A stretch of 64,000 nt of DNA from Pseudomonas gingeri (lineage in GTDB: Bacteria > Pseudomonadota > Gammaproteobacteria > Pseudomonadales > Pseudomonadaceae). The stretch is from assembly GCF_013386165.1 (NCBI RefSeq), contig NZ_JACAOS010000021.1:186768-250767 (forward strand), in the 5' to 3' direction. The notes under the pieces were generated by a model. The model worked only from the letters and a program-made list of their open reading frames with translations. It was not told the origin of the DNA and searched no databases. How positions within the stretch are numbered: the stretch's first letter is position 1; every line of letters starts with the position of its first letter. Below are positions 8,275 through 16,737 of this stretch, in pieces. The position numbers and the translations under genes are program-made.

Positions 8275-9023
8275 GCCTTGTCCGTGAAGTGGAACCCAGC
8301 GTGATGACTAACTTGATCGAGGTCCGTGACCTCTCGAAAACCTTCACCTTGCATCAGCAGAACGGCGTGGTCCTCAACGTGCTGCGCGGAGTGGATTTCA
8401 GCGTGCGGGGCGGCGAGTGCCTGGTGCTGCACGGTCAGTCCGGCGCCGGTAAAAGCACCTTGCTGCGTACCTTGTACGGTAACTATCTGCCGGCGGGCGG
8501 CAGCATCCGCGTGCAGCATGCGGGCGCCTGGCTGGAGCTGGTGGGCGCCGCGCCCCGGGAGGTTCTTCAGGTGCGTCAGCAGACCCTCGGTTATGTCAGC
8601 CAGTTTCTGCGGGTCATCCCCCGTGTCGCCTGCCTGGATGTGGTGATGGAGCCGGCGCTGGCCCGGGGTTGGTCCAAGGCCCAGGCGCGTTCCCGTGCCG
8701 AGTTGTTGCTCGGTCGCTTGAACATCCCCGAGCGCCTCTGGCAGTTGGCGCCGGGCACCTTCTCCGGTGGCGAGCAGCAGCGGGTCAATATCGCCCGTGG
8801 CTTCATGGTGGCCTGGCCGGTGATGCTGCTGGACGAGCCCACCGCGTCCCTGGACGACAGCAACCGCCAGGTGGTGCTGGAACTGATGAACGAAGCCAAG
8901 GCCGGCGGTGCCGCGCTGATCGGCATTTTCCACGACCGCGCCGCCCGTGAAGCGGTGGCCGACCGTCATCTCGACATGACCCCCATTGCCGTCGCCGCAG
9001 AGGAATACGCCCATGCCCGCTGA
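8271..9023 (+). CDS. phnL: C-P lyase ABC-type ATPase PhnL
   Basis: PhnL is the second ABC ATPase of the C-P lyase machinery and associates with the PhnK-bound core. The 250-residue protein has Walker A GQSGAGKST, the signature GTFSGGEQQRVNIARGF and Walker B VMLLDEPTASLD. The ATG at 8271 gives the usual ATGA overlap; the ATG at 8304 (MTNLIEVRDL) is an alternative giving a protein 11 residues shorter. It overlaps phnM by 11 bases. Confidence 0.93.
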   Translation: MSLVREVEPSVMTNLIEVRDLSKTFTLHQQNGVVLNVLRGVDFSVRGGECLVLHGQSGAGKSTLLRTLYGNYLPAGGSIRVQHAGAWLELVGAAPREVLQVRQQTLGYVSQFLRVIPRVACLDVVMEPALARGWSKAQARSRAELLLGRLNIPERLWQLAPGTFSGGEQQRVNIARGFMVAWPVMLLDEPTASLDDSNRQVVLELMNEAKAGGAALIGIFHDRAAREAVADRHLDMTPIAVAAEEYAHAR

Positions 9024-10158
9024 ACAGATCCTCAGCAATGCCCGCCTGGTCCTGGCCAACCGTGTGATCGAAGGTTCCGTGGTGCTGCGTGACGGGGTGA
9101 TCGTCGACATCGGCGAAGGTCGCAGCCAGTTGCCCCAGGCCCAGGATCTGAACGGTGATTTCCTGTTGCCGGGCCTGGTGGAATTGCACACCGACAACCT
9201 GGAAAAACACATGACCCCGCGCCCTGGCGTGGATTGGCCATCGACTTCGGCGGTGCTCAGCCATGATGCGCAGATCATCGCTGCCGGGATCACTACGGTG
9301 TTCGACGCGGTGTCCATCGGCGACGTCAATCCCAAGGGCAATCGCATGAAAAAACTGCCGGCGATGCTGGAGGCCATTGCTTCGGCCGAGAGCGCCGGCT
9401 TGACCCGCGCCGAACACCGCCTGCACCTGCGCTGCGAACTGTGCCATCCGGACACCCTGAGCGTGTTCCGTGACCTGGTGGAAAACCCATTGGTACAACT
9501 GGTGTCGGTGATGGACCACTCGCCGGGCCAGCGTCAGTTTGTGCTGGAGTCCAAGTACCGTGAGTACTACATGGGCAAGTACCATTTGAACGACGAGACG
9601 ATGGATGCCTTCATCATCCTGCAAATGGCCAACTCCAAGGAGTACAGCGACCGTTATCGCGCCGCCATCGTCGAGCACTGCCTGGCCCTTGGCCTGTCGG
9701 TGGCCAGTCATGACGACGCGACCCTGGCCCATGTCGAAGAGTCGGCGCGCTACGGCATGACCATCGCCGAGTTTCCCACCACCCTGGAAGCGGCCCGGGG
9801 CTGCCAGCGATTGGGCATGAGTGTGTTGATGGGGGCACCGAATGTAGTCCGTGGCGGCTCCCATTCGGGTAATGTGGCCGCCGCCGACCTGGCCGCCAAG
9901 GGATTGCTGGATATACTTTCCAGTGATTACTACCCGGCCAGCCTGTTGCAGGCAGCGTTCTCGCTGGCGGCGTTGGACAATAACTGCGACTTGCCCGAGG
10001 CGGTCAAGATGATCAGCCTGGCGCCGGCGCGAGCGGCCGGTTTGAGCGATCGTGGTGAAATTGCCCTTGGCCTGCGGGCGGATCTGGTTCAGGCCCGCTG
10101 CCGGGACGGGCTGCCCGTGGTGCAACAAGTCTGGCGACAAGCGAATAGGGTGTTCTGA
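9013..10158 (+). CDS. phnM: Ribose-triphosphonate diphosphatase PhnM
   Basis: PhnM is a metal-dependent amidohydrolase-fold enzyme that removes pyrophosphate from alpha-D-ribose 1-methylphosphonate 5-triphosphate before PhnJ acts. The 381-residue protein has the metal-binding VELHTDNLEKH motif near residue 60, HLRCE near 135, SVMDHSPGQRQF and VASHDD. I chose the ATG at 9013 because MPAEQILSNARLVLANRVIEGSVV is the expected N-terminus; an upstream ATG at 8986 would extend it inside phnL. Confidence 0.95.
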   Translation: MPAEQILSNARLVLANRVIEGSVVLRDGVIVDIGEGRSQLPQAQDLNGDFLLPGLVELHTDNLEKHMTPRPGVDWPSTSAVLSHDAQIIAAGITTVFDAVSIGDVNPKGNRMKKLPAMLEAIASAESAGLTRAEHRLHLRCELCHPDTLSVFRDLVENPLVQLVSVMDHSPGQRQFVLESKYREYYMGKYHLNDETMDAFIILQMANSKEYSDRYRAAIVEHCLALGLSVASHDDATLAHVEESARYGMTIAEFPTTLEAARGCQRLGMSVLMGAPNVVRGGSHSGNVAAADLAAKGLLDILSSDYYPASLLQAAFSLAALDNNCDLPEAVKMISLAPARAAGLSDRGEIALGLRADLVQARCRDGLPVVQQVWRQANRVF

Positions 10159-10727
10159 TGGTGGGAAGGTTGATCTACCTTATCGGGCCTTCGGGTTCGG
10201 GCAAGGACAGCTTGCTGGATGCCGCGCGAGTGCGCCTGGCCGAACGTGGCTGCCGTATCGCGCGGCGGGTGATCACCCGTTCGGCGGAGGCAGTGGGCGA
10301 GGCGGCCGAGGGCGTGAGCGCGGAGCAGTTCGCGGTGCTGGAGGCCCGGGGCGAGTTTGCCCTGAGCTGGCACGCCAATGGGTTGTCCTACGGCATTCCA
10401 CGGGATATCGACGATTGGCTGGCGGCGGGGGAGGATGTGCTGGTCAACGGCTCCCGTGGCCATCTGGCACAGGCGCGTTTGCGTTATCCGCGGTTGTTGG
10501 TGTTGCTGCTGACGGTGGATCAGGCTGTATTACGCCAGCGCCTTTTGGCGCGTGGGCGTGAATCCCTGGCTGAAATTGATGAGCGGCTGGCACGCAATGC
10601 CCGCTTCAGTACGAACCTGATCGCCGAGGCCGTGCCGGGGTTGTGTCTGCTCGACAATTCCGGCCCGCTGGAGCGCACGGTCGAATGCTTGCTGACGTGT
10701 CTTGATGGAAAAACCACATGCGCCTGA
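10158..10727 (+). CDS. phnN: Ribose 1,5-bisphosphokinase PhnN
   Basis: PhnN phosphorylates ribose 1,5-bisphosphate to PRPP, recycling the sugar left by C-P lyase. The 189-residue protein has the P-loop GPSGSGKDS at residues 10-18 in a guanylate-kinase-like fold, and HANGLSYGIP typical of PhnN. The start overlaps the phnM stop (TGATG). It overlaps phnP by 10 bases. Confidence 0.93.
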   Translation: MVGRLIYLIGPSGSGKDSLLDAARVRLAERGCRIARRVITRSAEAVGEAAEGVSAEQFAVLEARGEFALSWHANGLSYGIPRDIDDWLAAGEDVLVNGSRGHLAQARLRYPRLLVLLLTVDQAVLRQRLLARGRESLAEIDERLARNARFSTNLIAEAVPGLCLLDNSGPLERTVECLLTCLDGKTTCA

Positions 10728-11467
10728 CGCTGCTCGGTACCGGCGATGCCCGGCAAGTCCCGGTCTACGGCTGCGAGTGCGCCGCCTGTGACCTGGCCCG
10801 TAGTGATGAAGCTCTGCGACGTCGGCCCTGTAGCGCGCTGATCGAATGCGCAGACCAGCGCTGGCTGATCGACAGCGGCTTGCCTGATCTCAGCGAGCGT
10901 TTCCCACCGCGAAGCTTCAGCGGTATTTTCCAGACCCATTACCACGCGGATCATGCCCAGGGTTTGCTGCATTTGCGCTGGGGACAGGGGCTGGTGATTC
11001 CGGTGCATGGGCCGGTGGACCCGGAGGGTTTGTCCGACCTCTACAAACACCCGGGCATCCTCGACTTCAGTCAGCCTTTCGCTGAATTCGAAACCCGGCA
11101 CTTCGGTTCCCTCAGCGTGACGGCATTGCCGTTGCAGCACTCCAAGCCGACCCTTGGTTATCTGTTCGAAGGGGAAGGGCGGCGGATCGCCTACCTCACC
11201 GACACGGTCGGCTTGCCGCCGGCCACTGCGGCCTGGCTGCAGCGTGAGCCGCTCGACGTACTGGTACTCGACTGCTCCATGCCGCCGCAGCCTCAGGCAC
11301 CGCGTAATCACAATGACCTGACGCTGGCGTTACGCAGCATCGAAGAGTTGCAGCCCGGGCAAGGGGTGTTGACCCATGTCGGGCATACGTTGGATGCATG
11401 GTTGCTGCAGCATCGCGGCGACTTGCCGGATAACGTGACGGTGGGTTGGGATGGGCGGGTGCTTTAG
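10718..11467 (+). CDS. phnP: Phosphoribosyl cyclic phosphodiesterase PhnP
   Basis: PhnP opens 5-phosphoribosyl 1,2-cyclic phosphate to ribose 1,5-bisphosphate, feeding PhnN. The 249-residue protein is a metallo-beta-lactamase-fold enzyme with HYHADH at 74-79, a Cys19/Cys21/Cys24 cluster (GCECAAC) matching the structural zinc site of PhnP, and later metal ligands in AYLTDT and DCSMPP. It is the last gene; no phnO is present here. Confidence 0.95.
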   Translation: MRLTLLGTGDARQVPVYGCECAACDLARSDEALRRRPCSALIECADQRWLIDSGLPDLSERFPPRSFSGIFQTHYHADHAQGLLHLRWGQGLVIPVHGPVDPEGLSDLYKHPGILDFSQPFAEFETRHFGSLSVTALPLQHSKPTLGYLFEGEGRRIAYLTDTVGLPPATAAWLQREPLDVLVLDCSMPPQPQAPRNHNDLTLALRSIEELQPGQGVLTHVGHTLDAWLLQHRGDLPDNVTVGWDGRVL

Positions 11468-11505
11468 CCTTTCGAGTGCCCCCGCACTTTTCGCCAGACA
11501 GCAAA

Positions 11506-11525
11506 AAGCCCGCATGTGCGGGCTT
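11506..11525 (+). terminator. Hairpin after the phn operon
   Basis: AAGCCCGCA and TGCGGGCTT form a perfect stem with a tiny loop 38 bases after the phnP stop. The following bases are CTTGAG rather than a T-run, so termination may need Rho or read-through may occur; the stem itself is clear. Confidence 0.6.
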
Positions 11526-11688
11526 CTTGAGATGGGGCCAGATCCTTTGGCTGGGATCCATTATGTCGGGCCTTTGTGATGAAATAATTACAGTCTGATA
11601 TCAATTTGATGCATGTCGTTATTTGGAATGGCGGGCCAAAAACGACAAAGGCCTACCCGCAAAATTGCGTGTAAGCCCTTGAATTATA

Positions 11689-11775
11689 TGGTGCCCGAAG
11701 CCGGAATCGAACCGGCACGCCCTTACGAGCGGGGGATTTTAAGTCCCATGCGTCTACCAGTTTCGCCATTCGGGC
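11689..11775 (-). tRNA. tRNA-Leu (anticodon TAA)
   Basis: The reverse strand reads GCCCGAA at the 5' end pairing with TTCGGGC before A-CCA. It has a D-arm ending in GGTAGACGC, a GGGA/TCCC anticodon stem around CTTAAAA with anticodon TAA, a long variable arm (CCGCTCGTAAGGG) and a T-arm with GGTTCGATTCC. The long variable arm and anticodon identify a class II leucine tRNA. CCA is encoded. tRNA-Leu 3' ends are frequent integration sites, but I found no second copy of this end in the window. Confidence 0.95.
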
Positions 11776-11809
11776 GGTAGCGCGGTAAAACAGTCTACGC
11801 GGCAGTTCT

Positions 11810-12173
11810 TTACGAGCCAGAGGGCCTGACAATCTGCCAGCCAATCCGATGCCTGCGCGACAAGGGGACGAATATATACATCCCCTCCCGACGAAGCAAG
11901 TTTGCTGACATCAATTCCCCGCACCACACACATTTCGCAACCATCTGATTTTCAAAGACTTGCAGGGCATCGTCACGGTCCTGCCACACCTCGAGCCATG
12001 ACAAGTCCCCAAGAGCCCGCCCTGTTGGCCTGCCAGTGATGAGCCGTGTGGCGAGTGAGCATCGCCAAGCTCGTGGTGATGAGCTCGAGGCCGTGGTCGA
12101 GCGGCCAGAGGGCGGCGCGGATGTTCTCGGCCACCTCGGCTGAAACAGGGTATTTGCACATCAATGCATCCAT
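11810..12173 (-). pseudogene. Possible small gene broken by a one-base frameshift
   Basis: From the ATG at 12173 the reverse strand encodes MDALMCKYPVSAEVAENIRA and continues to about residue 55, then stops soon after. If one base of the C4 run (12007-12010) is dropped, it continues into the next frame as DLSWLEVWQDRDDALQVFEN and runs to a stop at 11810, giving about 120 residues with a CVWC pair. Both halves have a coherent protein look. I recognise no family; it may be a decayed gene, a sequencing error or chance. The rest of the gap up to 12286 shows nothing else. Confidence 0.3.
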
Positions 12174-12286
12174 TGCACGAGCTGCTTCGTATGTTCAGTT
12201 GACGCTCCAGATCTGCCAGGCGGTAGACGCTTGATAGCGCGGAGATTTCGTGAAATGAACGAGCAGACCAGTAAGGGACAGCTACG

Positions 12287-12928
12287 ATGATGATACGACC
12301 ACAGTCCGAGAATCACATGACCGCCAAGGATGACGCTCAGCTGTTAGATCGCCTTTTATGTGGAGAAGAAGAGGCTTACCGCCATCTGGTGGCCACAAAT
12401 CAGGGCGCTATGAGGGCCGTGGCTTACGTCATAGTCGGCCGTAACCAGGTCGATGATGTGGTCCAGGAAGCATGGCTTTCGGTGGTAAGAGGACTGAAAG
12501 AGTTTCAGGGGCGCTCTTGTTTGAAGACGTGGATACTGACGATCACGTCCAATGCCGCAAAGTGTCGGTACATGCAAAAACGGCGCGAAGCGTTGTTGAA
12601 TAGCCCGCCTTCGTCCTCCGGCTTTGGCGATGAGCGCTTCTCCTCGTCGGATGCTCAGTGGGGTGTCCCGCCAGTGCCCTGGCATCAGGATAGCCCTGAA
12701 GCCCTAATCGGTGAGTCTGAGTTGTACGCTTGTATCAATCAGGCGCTGGAGGACCTTTCCGAGCTACAAAGAAGCGTGCTGGTATCGAGGGAGTGTTCGG
12801 GGTTGGAGCTGACTGAAATCGCCAGGATTCATGGTCTCTCTCTCTCGAATGTGAGGGTTCTCTTGCATAGAGCTCGACTGAAGGTTTTTGCCTCTATCGA
12901 GGACTTCCAATTGGCTGGCGAGTTTTGA
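12287..12928 (+). CDS. ECF-type RNA polymerase sigma factor
   Basis: This 213-residue protein has sigma region 2 near residues 30-105 (DDVVQEAWLSVVRGLKEFQGRSCLKTWILTI in overlapping pieces; DVVQEAW and LKTW are diagnostic) and region 4 near 150-200 (LSELQRSVLVSREC, then a helix-turn-helix in LTEIARIHGLSLSNVRVLLHRA). An AAGGGA site precedes the start. No anti-sigma factor, FecR or receptor gene is adjacent, so it is an orphan. The downstream gene is an AT-rich membrane protein, an unusual partner but possibly its regulator or target. Confidence 0.9.
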   Translation: MMIRPQSENHMTAKDDAQLLDRLLCGEEEAYRHLVATNQGAMRAVAYVIVGRNQVDDVVQEAWLSVVRGLKEFQGRSCLKTWILTITSNAAKCRYMQKRREALLNSPPSSSGFGDERFSSSDAQWGVPPVPWHQDSPEALIGESELYACINQALEDLSELQRSVLVSRECSGLELTEIARIHGLSLSNVRVLLHRARLKVFASIEDFQLAGEF

Positions 12929-13006
12929 GTCGGGGGGCATTTTGCTCCGGTAGTGATATCAGGGCTTCTCCCGGTTTGCATATTGGATAATTAGTCGTGT
13001 GAGGGA

Positions 13007-13564
13007 ATGTCTGTGTATATCCCATCAGATCCAAAAGTGATAGAAACGATGCTGTCGGATCGGTTTGTCCGGCGCTGGATTTTTTGGTTTCCACTTATAG
13101 TCGGTGGACTACTATTTTATATGTTTTCCGAAGGGTTGGTGCTCCCTCAAGAAATCGTGAATTCTTTTGTATGGTTGCCAGTTGCCATATTTCCATCCAT
13201 AGATGTATGGGGCGAAAGATCTCGGTTTCATGAGGCGACGAGAGTGCTTTTTTCTTTTTTTGCTTATGCTGCGATATATTATGCTGTTCTGGTTGCCCGG
13301 TGGAGTGAGTACGAGAAAGCATTCGTCGGCTCGTGCGATTCATTTAAAAGGCATTTTAGGCCTTTGGTTGTGATTCTTTATATTTTTCCCTCATGGCTCT
13401 TATTGAATATAGCCCTGCCGGTAGAGGAAAAATGCTTTAGCTTGTGTATCTATGAGTCAAGGGTTATTCAGGTGATTTATATGTTTATGTTGTCTGTGTG
13501 GTTCGGATTTGGATTGGCATCGTTGTATTGGTGGATTAGGAATTTTTCGAAAATTCATCTATAA
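13007..13564 (+). CDS. Hypothetical AT-rich integral membrane protein
   Basis: The 185-residue product has about four hydrophobic spans: WIFWFPLIVGGLLFYMF, FVWLPVAIFPSI plus VLFSFFAYAAIYYAVLV, LVVILYIFPSWLLLNIAL, and VIYMFMLSVWFGFGLASLYWWI. GAGGGA precedes the ATG. Base composition is distinctly more AT-rich than flanking genes, a sign of transfer. I do not recognise the family; size and topology resemble colicin/bacteriocin immunity proteins, but that is only an inference. It lies between an orphan sigma factor and a truncated transporter. Confidence 0.7.
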   Translation: MSVYIPSDPKVIETMLSDRFVRRWIFWFPLIVGGLLFYMFSEGLVLPQEIVNSFVWLPVAIFPSIDVWGERSRFHEATRVLFSFFAYAAIYYAVLVARWSEYEKAFVGSCDSFKRHFRPLVVILYIFPSWLLLNIALPVEEKCFSLCIYESRVIQVIYMFMLSVWFGFGLASLYWWIRNFSKIHL

Positions 13565-13590
13565 GTTGTAAATGGGTTTGCCGTGGCGGA

Positions 13591-14496
13591 TCAAAATTCG
13601 ACCCTCGCCGATGTTGCATAGCCAGCCAGCACCGCTGTGCCGGCATAGGCGCCCACGATCGCGCCAGTGACCGCGATGATCGTATTGGTCAGGAACGCGT
13701 TTACGCACGCAACGGCACCGACGGCCAGAATATTTTTAATCGGTTGCCAGCGGAGTTTTCCGGCGGTGAAATTAACAATGCTTTTGCCGCTAAAACAAAA
13801 CCAGCCCAATAGCGTGGTGCCAATTAAATAATAAATTGCCTGGGCCCAGGCTGCACCGGCCACTCCCAGAACGGACACTGGACCATATCCAAAGATCAGG
13901 CACGGGGTCATTGGAATAAGGATGATAAATCCTCCCAAGATCACACATCCCGGCACCCGCATATTTCCTGTGCCTCTTATCACGCTGGCACAGGCATTCA
14001 TAACCCACAGCAGCGCGATTCCTATGCAGGTCACATCCGAGTACTCCAGCGCGGCAGTTAATGAGGGACCGGAAGCTTCAAGCAGGGGATACAGGTATGG
14101 GGAGAAAAACCAGATGGACCCTGAAAATATCAACCCCAACAGGATATTGATTGCCAGCGCATGCCGCACGAGATCGTTGGCGTGAGTTGGACTCCCCGTA
14201 CCCAATGCGCGTGCCACCGCCGAAGATATCCCGCCGCCCATGGCGCCTTGTGACATGTTTTGCATGAGCATAAGCAAAGGTATAACGACACCGACACCCG
14301 CAAGAACATCAGTGCTCAATTTGGCGAGAAACCAGGTTTGAATAAGGCTCGTGGCTGCCTGGGCACACATGACCAGTGTGTTGGGAGCCGCCAGGCGAAA
14401 TAAAGTCTGAGGAACAGATCCTCGCAACATGGCGTCCAGACGTGGATTAAGGAGGGGGGCGCCTATGGGGACTGCGGACTCGCTGATGCTGGTCAT
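13591..14496 (-). pseudogene. MATE-family efflux transporter, C-terminal third missing
   Basis: The 301 residues match the MATE fold: two-fold hydrophobic repeats, LAAPNTLVMCAQAATSLIQTWFLAKL at the N-terminus, MQNMSQGAMGGGISSAVARALG, and VIRGTGNMRVPG at the end of the first lobe. Full MATE proteins are about 450 residues. Here the frame stops at GYATSARVEF, exactly where family members continue into TM8 and beyond. The stop lies 26 bases from the end of the AT-rich membrane gene, suggesting a deletion or replacement junction. It is probably non-functional. Confidence 0.75.
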
Positions 14497-14528
14497 GAGT
14501 CAAAAGCTCTCGCTAAAAGGGCGCAAGT

Positions 14529-15065
14529 TCAACTCTTGAGTCCACGCAGACCGTGGCTGAATATGAAGCTGCCAATACACTTGCGCAATCGCTCAATATC
14601 AAGCATGCCTTCAGCGCCTTTCTCTTGAACGGCGACTGCCGTACCTCCCGACGCGGTGATGGCGGTGGCGACCGCTTCGACTTTTTCTGCCGTTCGCCTA
14701 GCGGCGAATACCAGATAACCCTCGTGTGCGAACTGGCGACACAATGCAGCCCCCAGTCCTTTCTCCGGGCCGACCCCGATCACTACCGCCGCTGACTTTT
14801 TCATACACACCCTCTTGTTGATCAACACGTCGATGCGCCCTTGCTCACGGATAATGCGCTTGACGGCATTGACCATGGAGCTGTCATCCGTCACGTCGAT
14901 AGCGATCACCTTGCCGCCCGCCGCCGCGATCTCATTCATTTGCTCGACCCGCCGCGCCACGCCATAGACCGCGTAGCCTTCGGCAATCAGTCGCAGCGCG
15001 AAGTCATTGCCCATTCCAGATGACGCGCCCGTGATCAGGGCGACGGGTTGCAGTGCCAGGTTCAT
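14529..15065 (-). pseudogene. Chimera of two truncated short-chain dehydrogenases
   Basis: Residues 1-83 are the start of one SDR: cofactor motif GASSGMG, a conserved Asp at the end of strand 3, then RIDVLIN. Where NNAG should continue, the frame runs into KRVC and MKKSAAVVIGVGPEKGLGAALC, the N-terminus of a second SDR. The second gene's own ribosome site (AGAGGG) is retained inside the fusion, so the junction is a deletion. The second SDR is also cut after about 45 residues. Neither catalytic YxxxK is present, so SDR activity is not expected. Confidence 0.75.
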
Positions 15066-15087
15066 ATCGCTCTCCTTGGTGCTGCGT

Positions 15088-15489
15088 TCAGACTTGGGCG
15101 AGGCCGCCGTCGACGAAGATTTCGCTGCCGGTCATGAAGCTGCTTTCGTCGGACGCCAGGAATGCGACGACCTTTGCCTCCTCGTTGTCGTGGCCCGTTC
15201 GCCCAAGGGGGGTGATAGAGGCGGCGAAGTCGAAGAAGCCTTTGAGCTCGTCATTCTTGACGCCGGTCTTTTCGTGCCCCGGTGTTTCGATGACGCCTGG
15301 ACTCACGGCATTAGAAACCGCAACAGCACGCGGTCTCAGGCTTGCTGCTGCGGCTTGCAGTTCAGCCTTCCGGCGCCCGGTGAGGTAAACCCGGGCGGCA
15401 CCCTCGTCGAGGAATGTTTTGGCAGTAGCGAGGCCGATGCCGGAATTGGTACCGGTAATGACCGCGATCTTTCCTGTGAGTCTAGGCAT
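15088..15489 (-). pseudogene. SDR-family oxidoreductase with internal deletion
   Basis: The 133-residue product starts MPRLTGKIAVITGTNSGIGLATAK (cofactor motif TGTNSGIG) and ends like a classical SDR (NAVSPGVIETPG ... SSFMTGSEIFVDGGLAQV). Between PRAVAVS and NAVSPG about 100 residues are missing, including NAG and the catalytic Ser and YxxxK, while the frame is kept. GAGGAT precedes the ATG at 15489. It is an internally deleted relic of a normal 240-250-residue enzyme. Confidence 0.75.
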
Positions 15490-15558
15490 GACTATCCTCG
15501 GATAGCTGATTTCGGGGAGCGGCATCGACTATTGGCGATGCCTTGGGTGATGACTGAT

Positions 15559-16422
15559 TTACGGGTGTGCCGTGTTCAGTTGGCTCACGAGCGCGTCGGC
15601 AAAGGCGTGGTCGGAGAACGGCTGCTGACCGGTAATCAGCTCGCGGTCGACCACGACGTGTGGCTGCCAGGCCGCCGCGTTGTCAACCGTCGCACCGGCC
15701 TTGGCCAGGGCGGCATCGTTGTAAAACAGCACCGAACCTTTCAATTGAGTCGGTTCAAGTTGCTTCTCTTCGTCCGCCGAGAAAACGGTCAGTTTGTAGC
15801 CCGCGTAAGGCCAGCCCTTGGCCAGGGATTTCACTGCTTTTTCATCGCCGGCGATGAGGGCTTTGTCGAAGGCGACGGGATCAGGCAGGGCAGCAAGCAA
15901 GGCGATAGGGCCGTGGCAGATGATCCCGGTCGGGCGACCGCTGGTGTGGAACTGAGTCAGGATCTTGCCCAGGTCCTTGTCCTTCATCAGGTCCTGCATC
16001 GGTGCGTGTCCACCGGGCATGAACAACCCCTTGAATTGCACGGTGCCTTTGGCGGCGACACTCGACAGCTTCATCGGATGCTTCAGGCCATCGAAGCTGG
16101 CGACAAAGCGCAGGGCTTCATTGCGTTTGGCGGCATCGCCAGCGAAAAACATGTCGGCGTTGGAGCTGGCGTCCATCTGTGGCTCATTGCCTGTCGGGTC
16201 GGCAAAAACCGGGGTGTAGCCGGCATCGACGATCGCCTTCAGTGGCGTGGCGAGTTCGTTCAGGTAATAACCCGTCTCGTACTTTTTGCCGTCCTTGAGG
16301 TCAAGCACTTTGGCGCTGGACATCACCACCAGCACTTTGCCTTTCGACGGCTCGGCAGCGTATGCGTTAGAGATGGCCAAGCCCAAGGCCAACAGTGCGC
16401 CGCCCATTTTCAGTAATTTCAT
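15559..16422 (-). CDS. Exported DJ-1/PfpI-family (type 1 glutamine amidotransferase-like) protein
   Basis: The 287-residue protein starts at 16422 after AGGAG. It has a cleavable signal peptide (MKLLKMGGALLALGLAISNAYA) and then a DJ-1/PfpI domain with KVLVVMSS at strand 1, LFMPGGHAPMQDL, and the nucleophile elbow GIICHGPIALLAAL holding the reactive Cys. Relatives include chaperone/glyoxalase-like Hsp31 proteins and amidohydrolase-like PfpI members; the exported form suggests a periplasmic role. The GlxA-type regulator lies upstream on the same strand, and two operator-like repeats sit in the gap between them. Confidence 0.85.
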   Translation of the reverse strand: MKLLKMGGALLALGLAISNAYAAEPSKGKVLVVMSSAKVLDLKDGKKYETGYYLNELATPLKAIVDAGYTPVFADPTGNEPQMDASSNADMFFAGDAAKRNEALRFVASFDGLKHPMKLSSVAAKGTVQFKGLFMPGGHAPMQDLMKDKDLGKILTQFHTSGRPTGIICHGPIALLAALPDPVAFDKALIAGDEKAVKSLAKGWPYAGYKLTVFSADEEKQLEPTQLKGSVLFYNDAALAKAGATVDNAAAWQPHVVVDRELITGQQPFSDHAFADALVSQLNTAHP

Positions 16423-16523
16423 GCTCGTACTCCTACCCATTATCAGGCGTGTTCGTAAAGGTGCCGTTGATTCAGGCCTTGCCTGATTTCGGTCAGATTA
16501 CTGAGCAAAGGACTTAGGCCTCC

Positions 16524-16550
16524 ATGTCGGATATCCATCTTTTTAGGACA
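16524..16550 (-). promoter_or_regulatory. Operator-like repeat, copy 1 (minus orientation)
   Basis: On the minus strand this 27-base site begins TGTC, has AAAAAG and TGGATAT in its middle and ends GACAT. It matches the site at 17904-17930 at 22 of 27 positions. It lies about 100 bases upstream of the DJ-1/PfpI gene in the same orientation as that gene. Confidence 0.5.
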
Positions 16551-16570
16551 GGAAAATGCGTCGCTTAAAA

Positions 16571-16595
16571 TGTCCGAAAAAGGCGCATATGTGAC
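16571..16595 (+). promoter_or_regulatory. Operator-like repeat, copy 2
   Basis: This site reads TGTCCGAAAAAGG followed by CGCATATGTGAC. It shares TGTC-N-GAAAAAGG, G, ATAT and TGAC with the site at 17904 and is inverted relative to the copy at 16524-16550, 20 bases away. Confidence 0.5.
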
Positions 16596-16737
16596 GTAGG
16601 TGTGGGCGCGGCGCGGCTTGTACCCTTTAATTAAGCGGTGGGCAGAACGCCCAGGCGTGAGGCGCTCTTCGCATTCGATAAGGATTCGTCCTCTGCCTGG
16701 GCGGGGCGGAGGGCAAGTGCGGCAGAGAAGGGGGGGC

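Larger units (their letters stand above)
16423..16737. other. Intergenic region with two inverted operator-like repeats
   Basis: This 315-base region lies between the regulator gene and the DJ-1/PfpI gene, both on the minus strand. No gene is convincing. It holds the two repeats listed at 16524-16550 and 16571-16595. Confidence 0.6.

Noticed and set aside
1006..11775. phn operon as part of a tRNA-Leu genomic island
   Set aside because: No integrase and no direct repeat of the tRNA 3' end was found on the left side; base composition is like the host.
15007..16416. 469-codon open frame opposite the SDR relic and the DJ-1/PfpI gene
   Set aside because: The opposite strand carries clear SDR and signal-peptide/DJ-1 motifs with ribosome sites; the plus frame has none.
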